This document shows positions 41,563 to 50,594 of a stretch of DNA of 64,000 nt, piece after piece (positions within the stretch are counted from its first letter, which is position 1; the number at the start of each line of letters is the position of its first letter). Under the pieces are notes generated by a model. It searched no databases. It was not told the DNA's origin and saw nothing but the letters and a program-made list of their open reading frames with translations. A program made the translations under genes and the position numbers. Origin of the DNA: RGIG5612 sp017511185 (GTDB taxonomy: Bacteria > Bacillota > Clostridia > Lachnospirales > Lachnospiraceae); NCBI GenBank assembly GCA_017511185.1, contig JAFWLF010000111.1, forward strand, positions 1 through 64,000. Reading direction: 5' to 3'.

Positions 41563-44523
41563 TCAACTCACAATATATTCATATAGATCATCCCTGACAG
41601 GAGTGTCTAGGTCCCATTCAATTTCAACCGCTGAAACATCTGTGTTAGGCATAATAAATTCTTTGTAACGGCCTGTCGCTTTCATTCTTCCCAAATAATA
41701 GAATTCTTTCGATATTTTATCATCTTTATTTTTCCTAACAAACAGTTCTACAGATATTCCTCTTTTTTCTGCGTGCAAAAAGTTTTGAACGTCTTCTGAT
41801 TCGACAGTTCTTTTACTTTTTGAAATTGCGATTAATCGTTCTTGACTTTCAAAGTGATCCCCATATTTAACAGTATCCTGGATATCCTCAGATTTATCAT
41901 AATTAATAAAAACAGGGAAAGTTTTTGTTTTCTTATCGTATTTATATCCGCCAATATTTAATGGCACTTCACTATGTTCCCATCCCAGGAGGCGACAAAC
42001 ATCTTCATATGTATACTTTTGATATAAAACAAAATCTGTATCCTGATAATGTTCGCTATAGTCTCTTTGGTAACGAAATCTCGCAAAAGTAATCAGTTCT
42101 TCTACCATACTTAAAAAATCAGGGTTTTTAATCATTTGTGCAAATGTTTTTGAAATCTGATAATCTCCATCAATCTTGTCAAGGAAAATACATTCTTTAT
42201 ATGTTTCTTTTCCGCTTCCTGATGAAAATTCATTCATTAGCACATTTGTAACATTTCCTGCTGATGTTTTCTCTATATCGATCTGATATTTTTCTTTCAA
42301 ATCTTTTTCCCATTTGCCTATAAGATCCAATCCTTGCTGATAAGCTATTAAACGTGCCAGTAGTTCAACTTCATGAATTCGTTTACCGCTTGCTAGTTTT
42401 TTAGAAATAAATTCTATAACTTTTTCTTCTTGTTTATTCAATCTTGTTTTATAATCCGGCTCATATTTCACTAAAAATTTATAATATGAGCCAAGTGAAT
42501 TGTTATCAAATATTCTCAACACATCCATTTCTCCATAGCGATCAAAATCTAGAAGATATGGAATTCTGCCAAGCTTAAATTTGAGATTTTTATAATTCTC
42601 TTTAATCAGCTGGATTGCGCTGAAGTTTGCTGTATCTATCGCCGAAAAAATCCGTTTTTTTGATATTTCATCAAAATGAATTGTTGATGCGCCAGGAATA
42701 ATCCTTGACCCTTCTATCAAATAACGGCGCACATTATCCTTGTTGTAACTACGATCTCCAGAAAGAGCAATCGGAATCATAAAGTTATTTTGATAATTAC
42801 CGATAAAATCCAATACCACTACAAATTCTTTTCCGCGAGCTTTCCGCAAGCCTCTTCCTAACTGCTGTACAAAAACAATAGGACTTTGAGTCGGCCGAAG
42901 CATTATTACTTGATTGACTTCAGGAAGATCGACTCCTTCGTTAAAAATATCTACTGTAAAAATATAATCAAGATAATCTGACCTTTTATCTGAAGTAAGG
43001 CGGTCTATTGTGTCTTCACGGACACTCTGAGGATCTGTTCCTCCTAAGGATTTCGTTCGGAATCCTTTACGATTAAATAATAGTGATAATTCATCCGCCT
43101 CTGCTTTTCTGCTGCAAAAAACTAGGCCTTTTACACGGTCACCACTATAACCATAGTATTGTAATTGTTCGATAATATATTTAACTCTATCTTCACTCAC
43201 AAGATATCTGAAATTTTTGACTGATGTTTCGTCATTAGATACCTCGCCATCAATTTCTAAATCTGTGATTCCAAAATAATGAAATGGACAGAGGATATCT
43301 TCCTCCATCGCTTGTTGAAGACGAATTTCATACGCAATGTTGTGATCAAATAAATCAAAAACGTCAAACCCGTCCAGCCTTTCTGGGCTTGCAGTCATGC
43401 CCAGCCAAAACTTCGGATGAAAGTGTTCCATAATGGATTGATAACTGGCCGCACCTGTTCTGTGCGCTTCGTCCAAAATTATGCAAGAAAATTCTTCAGG
43501 CTTATACTTCTGTATGACATCTTCTCTTGCCATCATTTGCATTGTAGAGAAGAGGAACTGCGCATCATAGTCTTTAGAATTCCCTGATAGCAATCCAACT
43601 TTAACCGTACTGCCAAAAACATGGTGGAATGATTCCAGAGCCTGTTTTGCAATCTGCTCACGGTGAACTAAAAAGAGTACTTTTTCATTCAAAGCATCAG
43701 ATAGCAATACATCCCTAACAGCAAATGCCGAAGCATAAGTCTTTCCTGTTCCCGTTGCTGAAATAAGAAGTGCTTTTTTGGCACCCTCCTCTTGCAGTTT
43801 TTTTAAATTATCTATAAAACCAACCTGCATACTATTTGGTTGCAGTCGAAATGCCTCAAGAGAAACAATCTGTTCACGTCGAACGATTTCTCTTTGTCGT
43901 TTTACAATTTCATATTGAGTTCTGTATTGAGAAAAGAAATCTTCATAGGCTTTTGTGTTTTTATGATTCCACAGGTTTTCAAACTCCTTACATATTTTCT
44001 GTCCATATTCGCCTTCACAAGTTGAAACGACCCTGGTATTCCACTCTTGATTAACAGTTAACGCTGATTGAGTCATATTGGAACTGCCAACGATAGTACG
44101 AATAATAGGACCTTGCTTGAATATATATCCTTTTGTGTGAAAGCCTTGATTTCCTTCACTATCATACATTCGAATCTCGATATTACTTAAAGAATGAAGA
44201 GTCTCTAATGCTCTCGGTTCTGTGAATGTTTGATAATTGGTTGTTAAGATTCTCCCCTTTATCCCCCTTTTTTCCAGTTCTTTAAAAACTTGTAAAAGTG
44301 GAATGATACCACTCTGTGTAATAAACGCAACACTTATTATAAATTCATCGCAATTAAGCAGACCTTCTTCAATGGAAGAAAGTACTTTTTGACCTTCAAG
44401 ATAATTATTTGTTAACAGCAATGGCTTATACGCTAGATTTGAATTTACTGCAGAATTAATAAACGCCGTCTGTATTCCTTGCTCTATATTATTAATCTGC
44501 TCCTCATAGCTCATCATTTTCAA
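41563..44523 (-). CDS. PLD nuclease - DEAH helicase - DUF3427 protein
   Basis: This 986-residue protein combines a phospholipase-D-type nuclease (FHTKGYIFKQGPIIRTIVGSSN near 128-149, one HKD motif), a superfamily 2 helicase and a C-terminal DUF3427 region. The helicase motifs are LISATGTGKTYAS near 252, IILDEAHRTGA near 350, GMTASPERLDG, and FVQQLGRGLRKA in the second lobe. This architecture is typical of a stand-alone type I/III-like restriction or phage-defence ATPase. The frame opens at a TTG (44523) with GGAG upstream; an ATG two codons later (44517) is an alternative. The 37-residue Cys-rich gene lies 32 bp upstream. Confidence 0.9.
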   Translation of the reverse strand: MKMMSYEEQINNIEQGIQTAFINSAVNSNLAYKPLLLTNNYLEGQKVLSSIEEGLLNCDEFIISVAFITQSGIIPLLQVFKELEKRGIKGRILTTNYQTFTEPRALETLHSLSNIEIRMYDSEGNQGFHTKGYIFKQGPIIRTIVGSSNMTQSALTVNQEWNTRVVSTCEGEYGQKICKEFENLWNHKNTKAYEDFFSQYRTQYEIVKRQREIVRREQIVSLEAFRLQPNSMQVGFIDNLKKLQEEGAKKALLISATGTGKTYASAFAVRDVLLSDALNEKVLFLVHREQIAKQALESFHHVFGSTVKVGLLSGNSKDYDAQFLFSTMQMMAREDVIQKYKPEEFSCIILDEAHRTGAASYQSIMEHFHPKFWLGMTASPERLDGFDVFDLFDHNIAYEIRLQQAMEEDILCPFHYFGITDLEIDGEVSNDETSVKNFRYLVSEDRVKYIIEQLQYYGYSGDRVKGLVFCSRKAEADELSLLFNRKGFRTKSLGGTDPQSVREDTIDRLTSDKRSDYLDYIFTVDIFNEGVDLPEVNQVIMLRPTQSPIVFVQQLGRGLRKARGKEFVVVLDFIGNYQNNFMIPIALSGDRSYNKDNVRRYLIEGSRIIPGASTIHFDEISKKRIFSAIDTANFSAIQLIKENYKNLKFKLGRIPYLLDFDRYGEMDVLRIFDNNSLGSYYKFLVKYEPDYKTRLNKQEEKVIEFISKKLASGKRIHEVELLARLIAYQQGLDLIGKWEKDLKEKYQIDIEKTSAGNVTNVLMNEFSSGSGKETYKECIFLDKIDGDYQISKTFAQMIKNPDFLSMVEELITFARFRYQRDYSEHYQDTDFVLYQKYTYEDVCRLLGWEHSEVPLNIGGYKYDKKTKTFPVFINYDKSEDIQDTVKYGDHFESQERLIAISKSKRTVESEDVQNFLHAEKRGISVELFVRKNKDDKISKEFYYLGRMKATGRYKEFIMPNTDVSAVEIEWDLDTPVRDDLYEYIVS

Positions 44524-44554
44524 AAATTAATCTCCATTTTTATATTATGATAGG

Positions 44555-44668
44555 TCACTCTTCCCCCATCTCTCCCATCATAATCACCCAGTTCTGGCAC
44601 TGGCTTGGGTTGTTTTTATCGCACTCTTCGCTATCTTCAAAGATGCAGACGCCCTCAAATTCACACAT
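44555..44668 (-). CDS. 37-residue Cys-rich small protein
   Basis: An open frame of 37 codons has a strong AAGGGGAA ribosome binding site seven bases before its ATG. The product starts MCEFEGVCIFEDSEECDKNN and continues with PSQCQNW, so four cysteines fall in the first 24 residues (C2, C8, C16, C24), followed by an acidic methionine-rich end. It may bind a metal or form a zinc knuckle-like fold. It lies 32 bp upstream of the helicase gene on the same strand and probably opens that operon. No family is recognised. Confidence 0.65.
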   Translation of the reverse strand: MCEFEGVCIFEDSEECDKNNPSQCQNWVIMMGEMGEE

Positions 44669-44785
44669 GGTATTTCCCCTTTTTGATTACTTTTTCCCAA
44701 TATATTTTATACGATTGCTAAATAATAATAAAGAAGAAATTCCTTTTTACCCCCTCATCTGTCCATCTTCATCGACAAATCTACA

Positions 44786-44814
44786 CAAAAAAGCAGGGGC
44801 TTCATACCCCTGCT
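44786..44814 (-). terminator. Intrinsic terminator after the MerR-like gene
   Basis: AGCAGGGG and CCCCTGCT pair around TATGAAG and are followed by six Ts on the minus strand. The 118 bp downstream, to the small Cys-rich gene at 44668, contain no further gene. Confidence 0.9.
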
Positions 44815-44841
44815 GCCATTGTATGACGAACTATTGTAATA

Positions 44842-45276
44842 CTACCGGTTATAATACTGATTCAGCAGATCCATAACATCCTTTGTACTGCCGCTGATGA
44901 TCAGTCGTACCCCGTTTCCTGCCTGATAGGATGCAAACTGCAGTTCCGTCTCCGGCGTACAATCGGATATCTTATCGCAGAAGAAAAGGGATGCTTTTAC
45001 CGCCTCTTTGGTGGTCAGATCCAGAACGGTACACATTTTATCCTGCTTCTCCGGTTTATTGCCCAGGAAATCAAAAACAATTGCATTCTTTTTTGCTTTG
45101 ATAGAAGGTTTAACTGTTTTGTTCTGTGTAAATGCTTCTATCTGTTCCGGGGTGAACGTCCATGCGCCATCCACCTTTTCTCCCTCCAGAAAACCGGCTG
45201 CAATGTAATGGCGGATCGTCCGTGTGGAAAGACTGGTCATCATTGCTACTTCATTGATTGAATATGTCTCTTTCAT
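44842..45276 (-). CDS. MerR-type HTH regulator
   Basis: This 144-residue protein begins with a MerR-like DNA-binding domain (YSINEVAMMTSLSTRTIRHYIAAGFLEGEKVDGAWTF, about 5-40) and continues into a C-terminal domain that I do not recognise (ATVFDFL-type and VRLIISGSTKDVMDLL near the end). The C-terminal half lacks the classic MerR coiled dimer helix. GGAGG lies seven bases before the ATG. It has its own promoter (45308-45337) and terminator, so it is monocistronic. Its targets are unknown; it may control the helicase operon downstream. Confidence 0.75.
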   Translation of the reverse strand: MKETYSINEVAMMTSLSTRTIRHYIAAGFLEGEKVDGAWTFTPEQIEAFTQNKTVKPSIKAKKNAIVFDFLGNKPEKQDKMCTVLDLTTKEAVKASLFFCDKISDCTPETELQFASYQAGNGVRLIISGSTKDVMDLLNQYYNR

Positions 45277-45307
45277 ATTGGCACCTCCAATGTTTCTTTC
45301 TGTCTGT

Positions 45308-45337
45308 ATTATAGGGTGCCCAATCTTACTCCCGCAA
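45308..45337 (-). promoter_or_regulatory. Promoter of the MerR-like gene
   Basis: On the minus strand TTGCGG (45332-45337) and a perfect TATAAT (45308-45313) are separated by 18 bp, 32 bp upstream of the start codon. Confidence 0.6.
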
Positions 45338-45365
45338 TTTGAAAAAAGACGACTTTTTCATACTC

Positions 45366-46121
45366 TTATTTCAACGCTTCGCTCAGACTATACGGTATTC
45401 CGCGCGGTCCCCGCACGGCAAAAATGCCATATTCCTCTTTTAAGACATCAAACGGGAATTCATCAGGTTTGTACTTTTTAAGCAGCTTGATCTTCATCAA
45501 TGCCTTGATGGTAAGGTTCTCATCCGCAAATACAAATGGGATATCCGTTTCCGTCACCTTGCATTTATACAGGATGGCGGATACCGGTGCTGCTACATAC
45601 ATATAAACCGTATCCCCGGTTTTAATTCCGCTGCCCTGCTTCCATTCGGTCTCCTTTGTATGGTCAAACATGTGCTCCACATCGTAATACTTTGGATTGG
45701 CCGGCACGATCCACTCTTTTGGCGGTCGCATCTTCTGCTTCTTTTGCGCAGATGCAGTAGCAGCAAAGCTGTCATCGATCAGCCCAAAGATGGTTTCCTG
45801 CGGGACGGTGCCATCCAGAAGGATGGATACCCAGTTTCCTTTGCTGAAATGATATCCCTTAAAGAATCCTTCCTGCTGGACCAGGATATCAGCCAGGAAC
45901 GGATCCTCCGGTTTCACGTTCAGGATGTCCACACGCTCATCGCCAGACAGTCCCAGTCGCTCTCGCGGGACATCCATAATAATGGCAAACCACTTGCGGT
46001 TATCCTCGTGACGGAACACAGCATACTCCGGATACCTCCTCCAAAGATATTCCGGAGTACTCTTGTATTTCTTCTTCACATATTTGATCACATCATCGCG
46101 TAATGTCATTTTGTTAGTCAT
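45366..46121 (-). CDS. MmcQ/YjbR-like plus EVE-like domain protein
   Basis: This 251-residue protein has an N-terminal MmcQ/YjbR-type domain (PEYLWRRYPEYAVFRHEDNRKWFAIIMDV, then VPQETIFGLIDDSF; about 15-120). A C-terminal part begins WIVPANPKYYDVEHMFD and continues GDTVYMYVAAPVSAILYKCKV, reminiscent of the PUA-like EVE fold that recognises modified bases. Such a fusion could read modified nucleic acids. It overlaps the nitroreductase stop by 8 bp and is the last gene of a four-gene operon. A GGAG site stands near the ATG. Confidence 0.75.
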   Translation of the reverse strand: MTNKMTLRDDVIKYVKKKYKSTPEYLWRRYPEYAVFRHEDNRKWFAIIMDVPRERLGLSGDERVDILNVKPEDPFLADILVQQEGFFKGYHFSKGNWVSILLDGTVPQETIFGLIDDSFAATASAQKKQKMRPPKEWIVPANPKYYDVEHMFDHTKETEWKQGSGIKTGDTVYMYVAAPVSAILYKCKVTETDIPFVFADENLTIKALMKIKLLKKYKPDEFPFDVLKEEYGIFAVRGPRGIPYSLSEALK

Positions 46122-46842
46122 CGCTCCATTGCTTTAAGTACTCTCGTACCGATCTTGTCATCTCTATGGAAAAATCCGAATCATATTTCCGCTTGCAGAA
46201 GGCGCGGATCCATTCCTCGTAATCTTTGCCGCCGGTCTTGCAGGAAAGCTGCTCTTTGATTGCGTCTGCATCCAGGATCTGATACTTGTTCTCATGGACC
46301 ATGTGTGCCATGCTCCGCTCTGGTTTTTGTCGTTCTTTCTGCTGTTCGGTCGGATATCCAAAGACCAGCAGCGCTGCCGGAAAGACATACTCCGGAAGAT
46401 CAAGGAGTAAGCGCAGCTCTTCCATGTTTTCCATGACATCGCCAATATAGCAGGAGCCTATGCCGTAAGACTGCGCAGCTACCACTGCATTCTGCGCTGC
46501 GATCACAGCATCATCGATGGCCAGAATCAGATCGCCCTCGCCAGGCGCGCGCACATTGCACCCTGCCAGGCGGAAGGCATCGTACCATTTCTGATAATCC
46601 GCCAGGAAAAGCAGAACCAGTTTGCCTTTTGCTATGAATGGCTGATGGTCGCAGATGTCGCTCAGTTTTTCCAGTATCTCCGGGTCAAAGATCCGCAGGA
46701 TGGTATACAGCTGCATGTTGCCGGCGGTCGGCGCCATCACAGCAGAGGTCAGGATCTCCTGCACTTTTGTCTCATCAATCTCCTGCTCCGTAAAGACCCG
46801 TACAGACTTGCGCTCATAGAGCTGTTTGATTACTTCGTTCAT
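46114..46842 (-). CDS. Nitroreductase-family protein
   Basis: This 242-residue FMN-dependent nitroreductase-fold protein has the typical RKSVRVFTEQEI start, a middle AVMAPTAGNMQLYTIL motif, YGIGSCYIGDVMEN near 150 and VFGYPTEQQKERQKPERS. Members use NAD(P)H to reduce nitro groups, quinones or flavins, or act in cofactor biosynthesis. It overlaps the radical SAM gene by ATGA and the MmcQ-like gene by 8 bp. The tight coupling to a radical SAM protein and an OYE-type reductase suggests an anaerobic reductive pathway. Confidence 0.85.
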   Translation of the reverse strand: MNEVIKQLYERKSVRVFTEQEIDETKVQEILTSAVMAPTAGNMQLYTILRIFDPEILEKLSDICDHQPFIAKGKLVLLFLADYQKWYDAFRLAGCNVRAPGEGDLILAIDDAVIAAQNAVVAAQSYGIGSCYIGDVMENMEELRLLLDLPEYVFPAALLVFGYPTEQQKERQKPERSMAHMVHENKYQILDADAIKEQLSCKTGGKDYEEWIRAFCKRKYDSDFSIEMTRSVREYLKQWSDD

Positions 46843-47936
46843 GATTCCCCTTTTAAGATGGCTTCCACTTGCTCCTTCTTCTCATACAGCACGCATCCGC
46901 CTTCATGGCTTTCCTTCAGCAGATCGCCATCGCGCAGCGCTTCAAACAGCCGTGATGCGATAGTTTCCCTCAGCGAGGTGTTCTTCACGTTAATGTCAGA
47001 ATATGGTGAGAACGGACATGGCTCGGCATCGCCGTGGGAGTTGATATGGAAGAACTCCCGTCCTGCTGCCATGCAGCCGCCCATCGCCAGCTCGTCGCCC
47101 GGGAAGGATAAGATCAGCATCTCATCCATGCTCGCGCGGATCGGCTCCAATACTTCTTCCATGTAGGCGCGTTCGTCATCGCCAGGTGCCAGATGGCGGG
47201 ATTCATCGGTGACCGGAACAAATTCCACAAAGATCACCAGCTTGCATCCCTTGGCAGCCAGGTCATCCAGATATTCTCTGGATACCACTTCTTTTACGTT
47301 TTCTGTGGTGACGGTAATGGATGCGCCAAAGATCAGGCCTTTCTCCTGAAATGCCTGCATGTTTTTGGTGACAATGTCATAGACGCCTTTGCCTCGGCGC
47401 TCATCGGTGATCTCTTTGCCGCCCTCAATGCTGAGCACCGGGATCAGGTTTCGGTTTTTGTCCAGCAGCTGGAAGTATTCATCATCGATAAATGTCCCGT
47501 TCGTAAAGATTGGGAAAATGATGTTTGGCATGGTGGCTGCTGCCCGCATGACGTCCCTGCGGATCATCGGCTCGCCGCCTGCCACCAGAATAAAGCTGAC
47601 GCCCAGCTCTTCTGCTTCCTGAAAGATCTTCTGCCATTCTTCTCCGGTCAGCTGCGCTTTTGGTTCTTCATCCACGGTGGTGTGGATGCAGCGCGAATAA
47701 CATCCTGCGCAGTGCAGGTTGCAGCTGCTGGTGATGCTGGCAAGCAGGAATCCCGGCACGTGCAGGCCTTCTTCTTCCAGTTTCATCCTGCGCTTGGATG
47801 CATCGCGGCTGGCCTTGGCAAACCGCAGCATGAATGCGCTTTCTTTTGGGTTCTTCAGGGTCGCTTTGATGGTATCGGCGACGATCTTTTCCACGCCCTG
47901 CTCGATATGCTTCTGCAGATCGAATTGTGGTTTCAT
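46839..47936 (-). CDS. Radical SAM protein
   Basis: This 365-residue protein has the cluster motif CNLHCAGC (CX3CX2C, near 72-79), the SAM-binding motif VAGGEPMIRRDV, and a late AEPCPFSPYSDINVKN with cysteines near the C-terminus that may bind an auxiliary cluster. It resembles the heme-d1/mycofactocin-like radical SAM group that handles peptide or cofactor substrates, but no precursor peptide is evident. It is 29 bp downstream of the OYE-type gene and overlaps the nitroreductase gene (ATGA). Confidence 0.85.
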   Translation of the reverse strand: MKPQFDLQKHIEQGVEKIVADTIKATLKNPKESAFMLRFAKASRDASKRRMKLEEEGLHVPGFLLASITSSCNLHCAGCYSRCIHTTVDEEPKAQLTGEEWQKIFQEAEELGVSFILVAGGEPMIRRDVMRAAATMPNIIFPIFTNGTFIDDEYFQLLDKNRNLIPVLSIEGGKEITDERRGKGVYDIVTKNMQAFQEKGLIFGASITVTTENVKEVVSREYLDDLAAKGCKLVIFVEFVPVTDESRHLAPGDDERAYMEEVLEPIRASMDEMLILSFPGDELAMGGCMAAGREFFHINSHGDAEPCPFSPYSDINVKNTSLRETIASRLFEALRDGDLLKESHEGGCVLYEKKEQVEAILKGES

Positions 47937-47965
47937 AAAGTTTTCTTTCTGCCCAGGTGTTTGTT

Positions 47966-49879
47966 TTACAGGTCTCTTGCGATCGTGTATGCGTTTCTGA
48001 CTGCGTTCAGAATGTTGGCAACGGTGCTGCAGTCGCCGATCATCTGGAACTCCGGCGCGTACGGTGCAAAGGCGAACGCTTCCTCGTCCAGCGGCTTCTG
48101 GCCGGTCGCCACGATCACGGTGTCGGCTTCGATCAGCTTCTCCTGGCCGTCCTGCATGTAGTACAGGCCCTCGTCGGTGACTTTCGATGCGGTTGCGTTG
48201 AACGTCACTTCCATGCCGCGTCTGCGCAGTTCGCGCTTGACGGCAAGTCCCTGCGAGCCTAAGCCCGGCGCGTTGATGGTTTTGCCCATCTCAATGACAT
48301 CGGTCTTAATGCCTTCCATATCCAGGAAGATGGAAAGCTCGCAGCCTACCAGGCCGCCGCCGATGATCGCCACTTTCTTGCCCAGCTTGTCCGGGTTCTC
48401 AAATGCGTACTGCGCGGTGACCACGTTTTTGCCATCGATGCCCGGGACCGGCGGGAATGCCGGCTTGCTGCCTACACAGGCAAGAATAACATCCGGCTTC
48501 ATCTCTTCCATCATCGCCGGCGTTGCCTCGGTGCCAAGGCGCACATCGACGCCTTCTTTATCCAGGTTCCGGGTCTGGAATTCCAGATATTTCCGGAAGT
48601 ATTTCTTGAATGGAACTTTTTCTTCGCAGTGCATGCCGCCGCCCAGGTAATCGTTCTTCTCAAACAGGGTGACGTTGTGGCCGCATCTCTTGGCCTCCAC
48701 TGCTGCCTCCATGCCGGCGATGCCGCCGCCAATGACTACCACGTTCTTTGACACTTCTGCTTTCTGCTCCAGCGGGAACTGTGCCTCGCGGGAGGTGCGC
48801 GGATTCAGTGCGCAGACCAGCAGGCCTGTCATGATGGATGACCAGCAGCTCATGCACTTGATACATGGGATGATGTCCTCGTCGCGGCCGGCTCTTGCCT
48901 TGTTCGGCAGATACGGATCGCACATCAGCGCGCGGGCGCAGTTGACAAAGTCAGCCTTGCCGCTCGCGATAACTTCTTCCATAAATTCCGGGGTGGAGAT
49001 GGATCCGACCGTGCCCACCAGGGAATGTTTCATTTCTTTTTTGATTGCGGCCGCATACTCAACCAGGGCGCCTTCTTCCTGGAACATCGTCGGTGCGCAG
49101 ACCTGCCACTCGTCGTTGGACAGGGTGCCGTGGATGCCGCAGGATACGTGAATAATGTCTGCGTGGCCATCCAGCGCTTTAGCGTACTCAATGCCCTCGG
49201 CAAAGTCGTAGCCCTGGGACAGCTCGGATGCGCTGATACGGAACTCGATCGGGAATCCCTTGCCGCATGCCTCGTGGATCTTATCACAGATCATGATGGC
49301 AAACTTAGCGCGGTTCTCGCGGCTGCCGCCCCACTCATCGGTTCTCTGGTTGGTGTACTCGCTGAAGAACTGCTCCGGCAGCCAGCCGTGTCCACCGTGA
49401 ATGGTGACCATGTTGAAGCCTTTATTCTTAGCGTTTACCGCTGACCGGACGTAGTTGTTGACGATGTCGTAAACTTCTTCCGTGGTATAGGCTGTAACCG
49501 GATGGCCGTCGACCATGCCCTCGGATGGTCCCTTTGCTGCGCCGCCGTACCGTCCGCAATGGGACAGCTCAGCCGATGCCACTGCGCCGTGACGTTTGAT
49601 GCCGTCCGCCATCCTGCCCAAATAGAACAGGCCAAATGGATTCAGGAGGTCGACACATCTGTTCCCGCGCGGGCTTCTCGGTTTGTCTACCTGGCATTCG
49701 CCGATACAAACCGCTGCGGCGCCGCCTTTTGCCTTCTCGACATAGTAGTCGATGGCGTTGTCGCCTAACGTGCAGTCTTCTTTGATGTCCACCCATCCGG
49801 TAGGTGAAGCAAAGATCCTATTTCTGAAAACAACATCCCCGACTTTGATCGGAGAAAACAAATGTGGGTACTTAAGCAT
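47966..49879 (-). CDS. OYE-like NADH:flavin oxidoreductase (2,4-dienoyl-CoA reductase / BaiCD type)
   Basis: This 637-residue protein has an FMN-binding OYE barrel (1-350; HGGHGWLPEQFFSEYTNQRTD), a 4Fe-4S cysteine group (CIKCMSCWSSIMTG, near 340), an FAD-binding domain (VVVIGGGIAGMEAAV) and an NAD-binding domain (KVAIIGGGLVGCELS). This layout fits 2,4-dienoyl-CoA reductase, 2-enoate reductase and the bile-acid enzymes BaiCD/BaiH. The substrate cannot be told from sequence; no other bai gene is present. AGGAGGAG precedes the ATG. It is the first gene of the four-gene operon to 45366. Confidence 0.9.
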   Translation of the reverse strand: MLKYPHLFSPIKVGDVVFRNRIFASPTGWVDIKEDCTLGDNAIDYYVEKAKGGAAAVCIGECQVDKPRSPRGNRCVDLLNPFGLFYLGRMADGIKRHGAVASAELSHCGRYGGAAKGPSEGMVDGHPVTAYTTEEVYDIVNNYVRSAVNAKNKGFNMVTIHGGHGWLPEQFFSEYTNQRTDEWGGSRENRAKFAIMICDKIHEACGKGFPIEFRISASELSQGYDFAEGIEYAKALDGHADIIHVSCGIHGTLSNDEWQVCAPTMFQEEGALVEYAAAIKKEMKHSLVGTVGSISTPEFMEEVIASGKADFVNCARALMCDPYLPNKARAGRDEDIIPCIKCMSCWSSIMTGLLVCALNPRTSREAQFPLEQKAEVSKNVVVIGGGIAGMEAAVEAKRCGHNVTLFEKNDYLGGGMHCEEKVPFKKYFRKYLEFQTRNLDKEGVDVRLGTEATPAMMEEMKPDVILACVGSKPAFPPVPGIDGKNVVTAQYAFENPDKLGKKVAIIGGGLVGCELSIFLDMEGIKTDVIEMGKTINAPGLGSQGLAVKRELRRRGMEVTFNATASKVTDEGLYYMQDGQEKLIEADTVIVATGQKPLDEEAFAFAPYAPEFQMIGDCSTVANILNAVRNAYTIARDL

Positions 49880-50043
49880 TGAATAACTCCTCCTAATTTA
49901 TATTTTTTGTTTGATATTCCCTTGTTTGTTTAATTTCCTTGATTGTTTTATTTCTTGATTGTTTATTTCCCCCATGAAATCTTTCTTATTTTATACCATA
50001 TTAGTATTGATGGCACTATTTTTATTAGCATGGGGTAATTCGT

Positions 50044-50165
50044 TTGGCGGATGGGAGCGCTTTTTGTGGCGGATGGCATCGCGAGCGCCATCCTTTTAGG
50101 GGGCGGGTGACATCGCGAGCTGCATTCATTTGGGGGCGGGTGACATCGCGCGCTGCATCTCTTTT
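50044..50165. repeat. GC-rich ATCGCG repeats, block 1
   Basis: Two to three imperfect copies of a ~42-bp unit with core GGGGCGG.TGACATCGCG.GCTGCAT. Two more copies occur at 50517-50594, and the core GTCATCGCGAGCTGC recurs inverted at 55612-55700. The preceding 49880-50043 holds no gene. Noncoding. Confidence 0.7.
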
Positions 50166-50180
50166 GCCCTGGCGCGGCGC

Positions 50181-50505
50181 ATTACTCCTATATGACCATT
50201 TTGTTGAAAAGGGAGTAATTTTCACAAGCTATTTTCATCCCTTTTTGACAAAAAGAATTGCATTACTCCCATACGAACATTTTTTTCAAAAGGGAGTAAT
50301 TTCTCCCGGCATTTTTCTTCCCTTTTTGACAAAAAGAATTGCATTACTCCCATACGAACATTTTTTTCAAAAAGGAGTAATAATTTGGATCCCGGAGAGC
50401 CCCAAAACCCTCAATTTACTCCCTATAGATGATTTTGCTCAAAAGGGAGTAATTTTTGCAGAAAAAAATACTCCCTTTTGGAAAAAGTTTCTCTATAGGA
50501 GTAAA
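50181..50505. repeat. ATTACTCCC / GGGAGTAAT inverted-repeat array
   Basis: Five copies of a 39-bp unit whose arms are ATTACTCCC and GGGAGTAAT around a T-rich centre (unit starts near 50181, 50262, 50343, 50415 and an inverted one near 50468). Units 1-3 are spaced 81 bp and include a further conserved CTTTTTGACAAAAAGAATTGC block. The same unit reappears at 63508-63699. Confidence 0.85.
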
Positions 50506-50516
50506 GGCGGAGGGGA

Positions 50517-50594
50517 GCGCATCTGCATCCTTTTTTAGGGGCGGATGTCATCGCGCGCTTCATCCTTTTAGGGGCGGATGTCATCGCGCGCTGC
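50517..50594. repeat. GC-rich ATCGCG repeats, block 2
   Basis: Two near-identical copies of GGGGCGGATGTCATCGCGCGCT joined by CATCCTTTTA (start near 50537 and 50570). It separates the two palindromic arrays. Confidence 0.7.

Noticed and set aside
47193..48161. 322-codon open frame on the plus strand
   Set aside because: It lies antisense to the radical SAM and OYE-type genes and has no recognisable domain.
47966..49879. Bile-acid (bai) operon
   Set aside because: Only the BaiCD/BaiH-like oxidoreductase architecture is present; no baiB, baiE, baiA, baiF or baiG homologue is seen around it, and this family has many other substrates.
50044..50538. 164-codon open frame through the palindromic array
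   Set aside because: It consists of repeated units in a noncoding array and has no ribosome binding site or domain.
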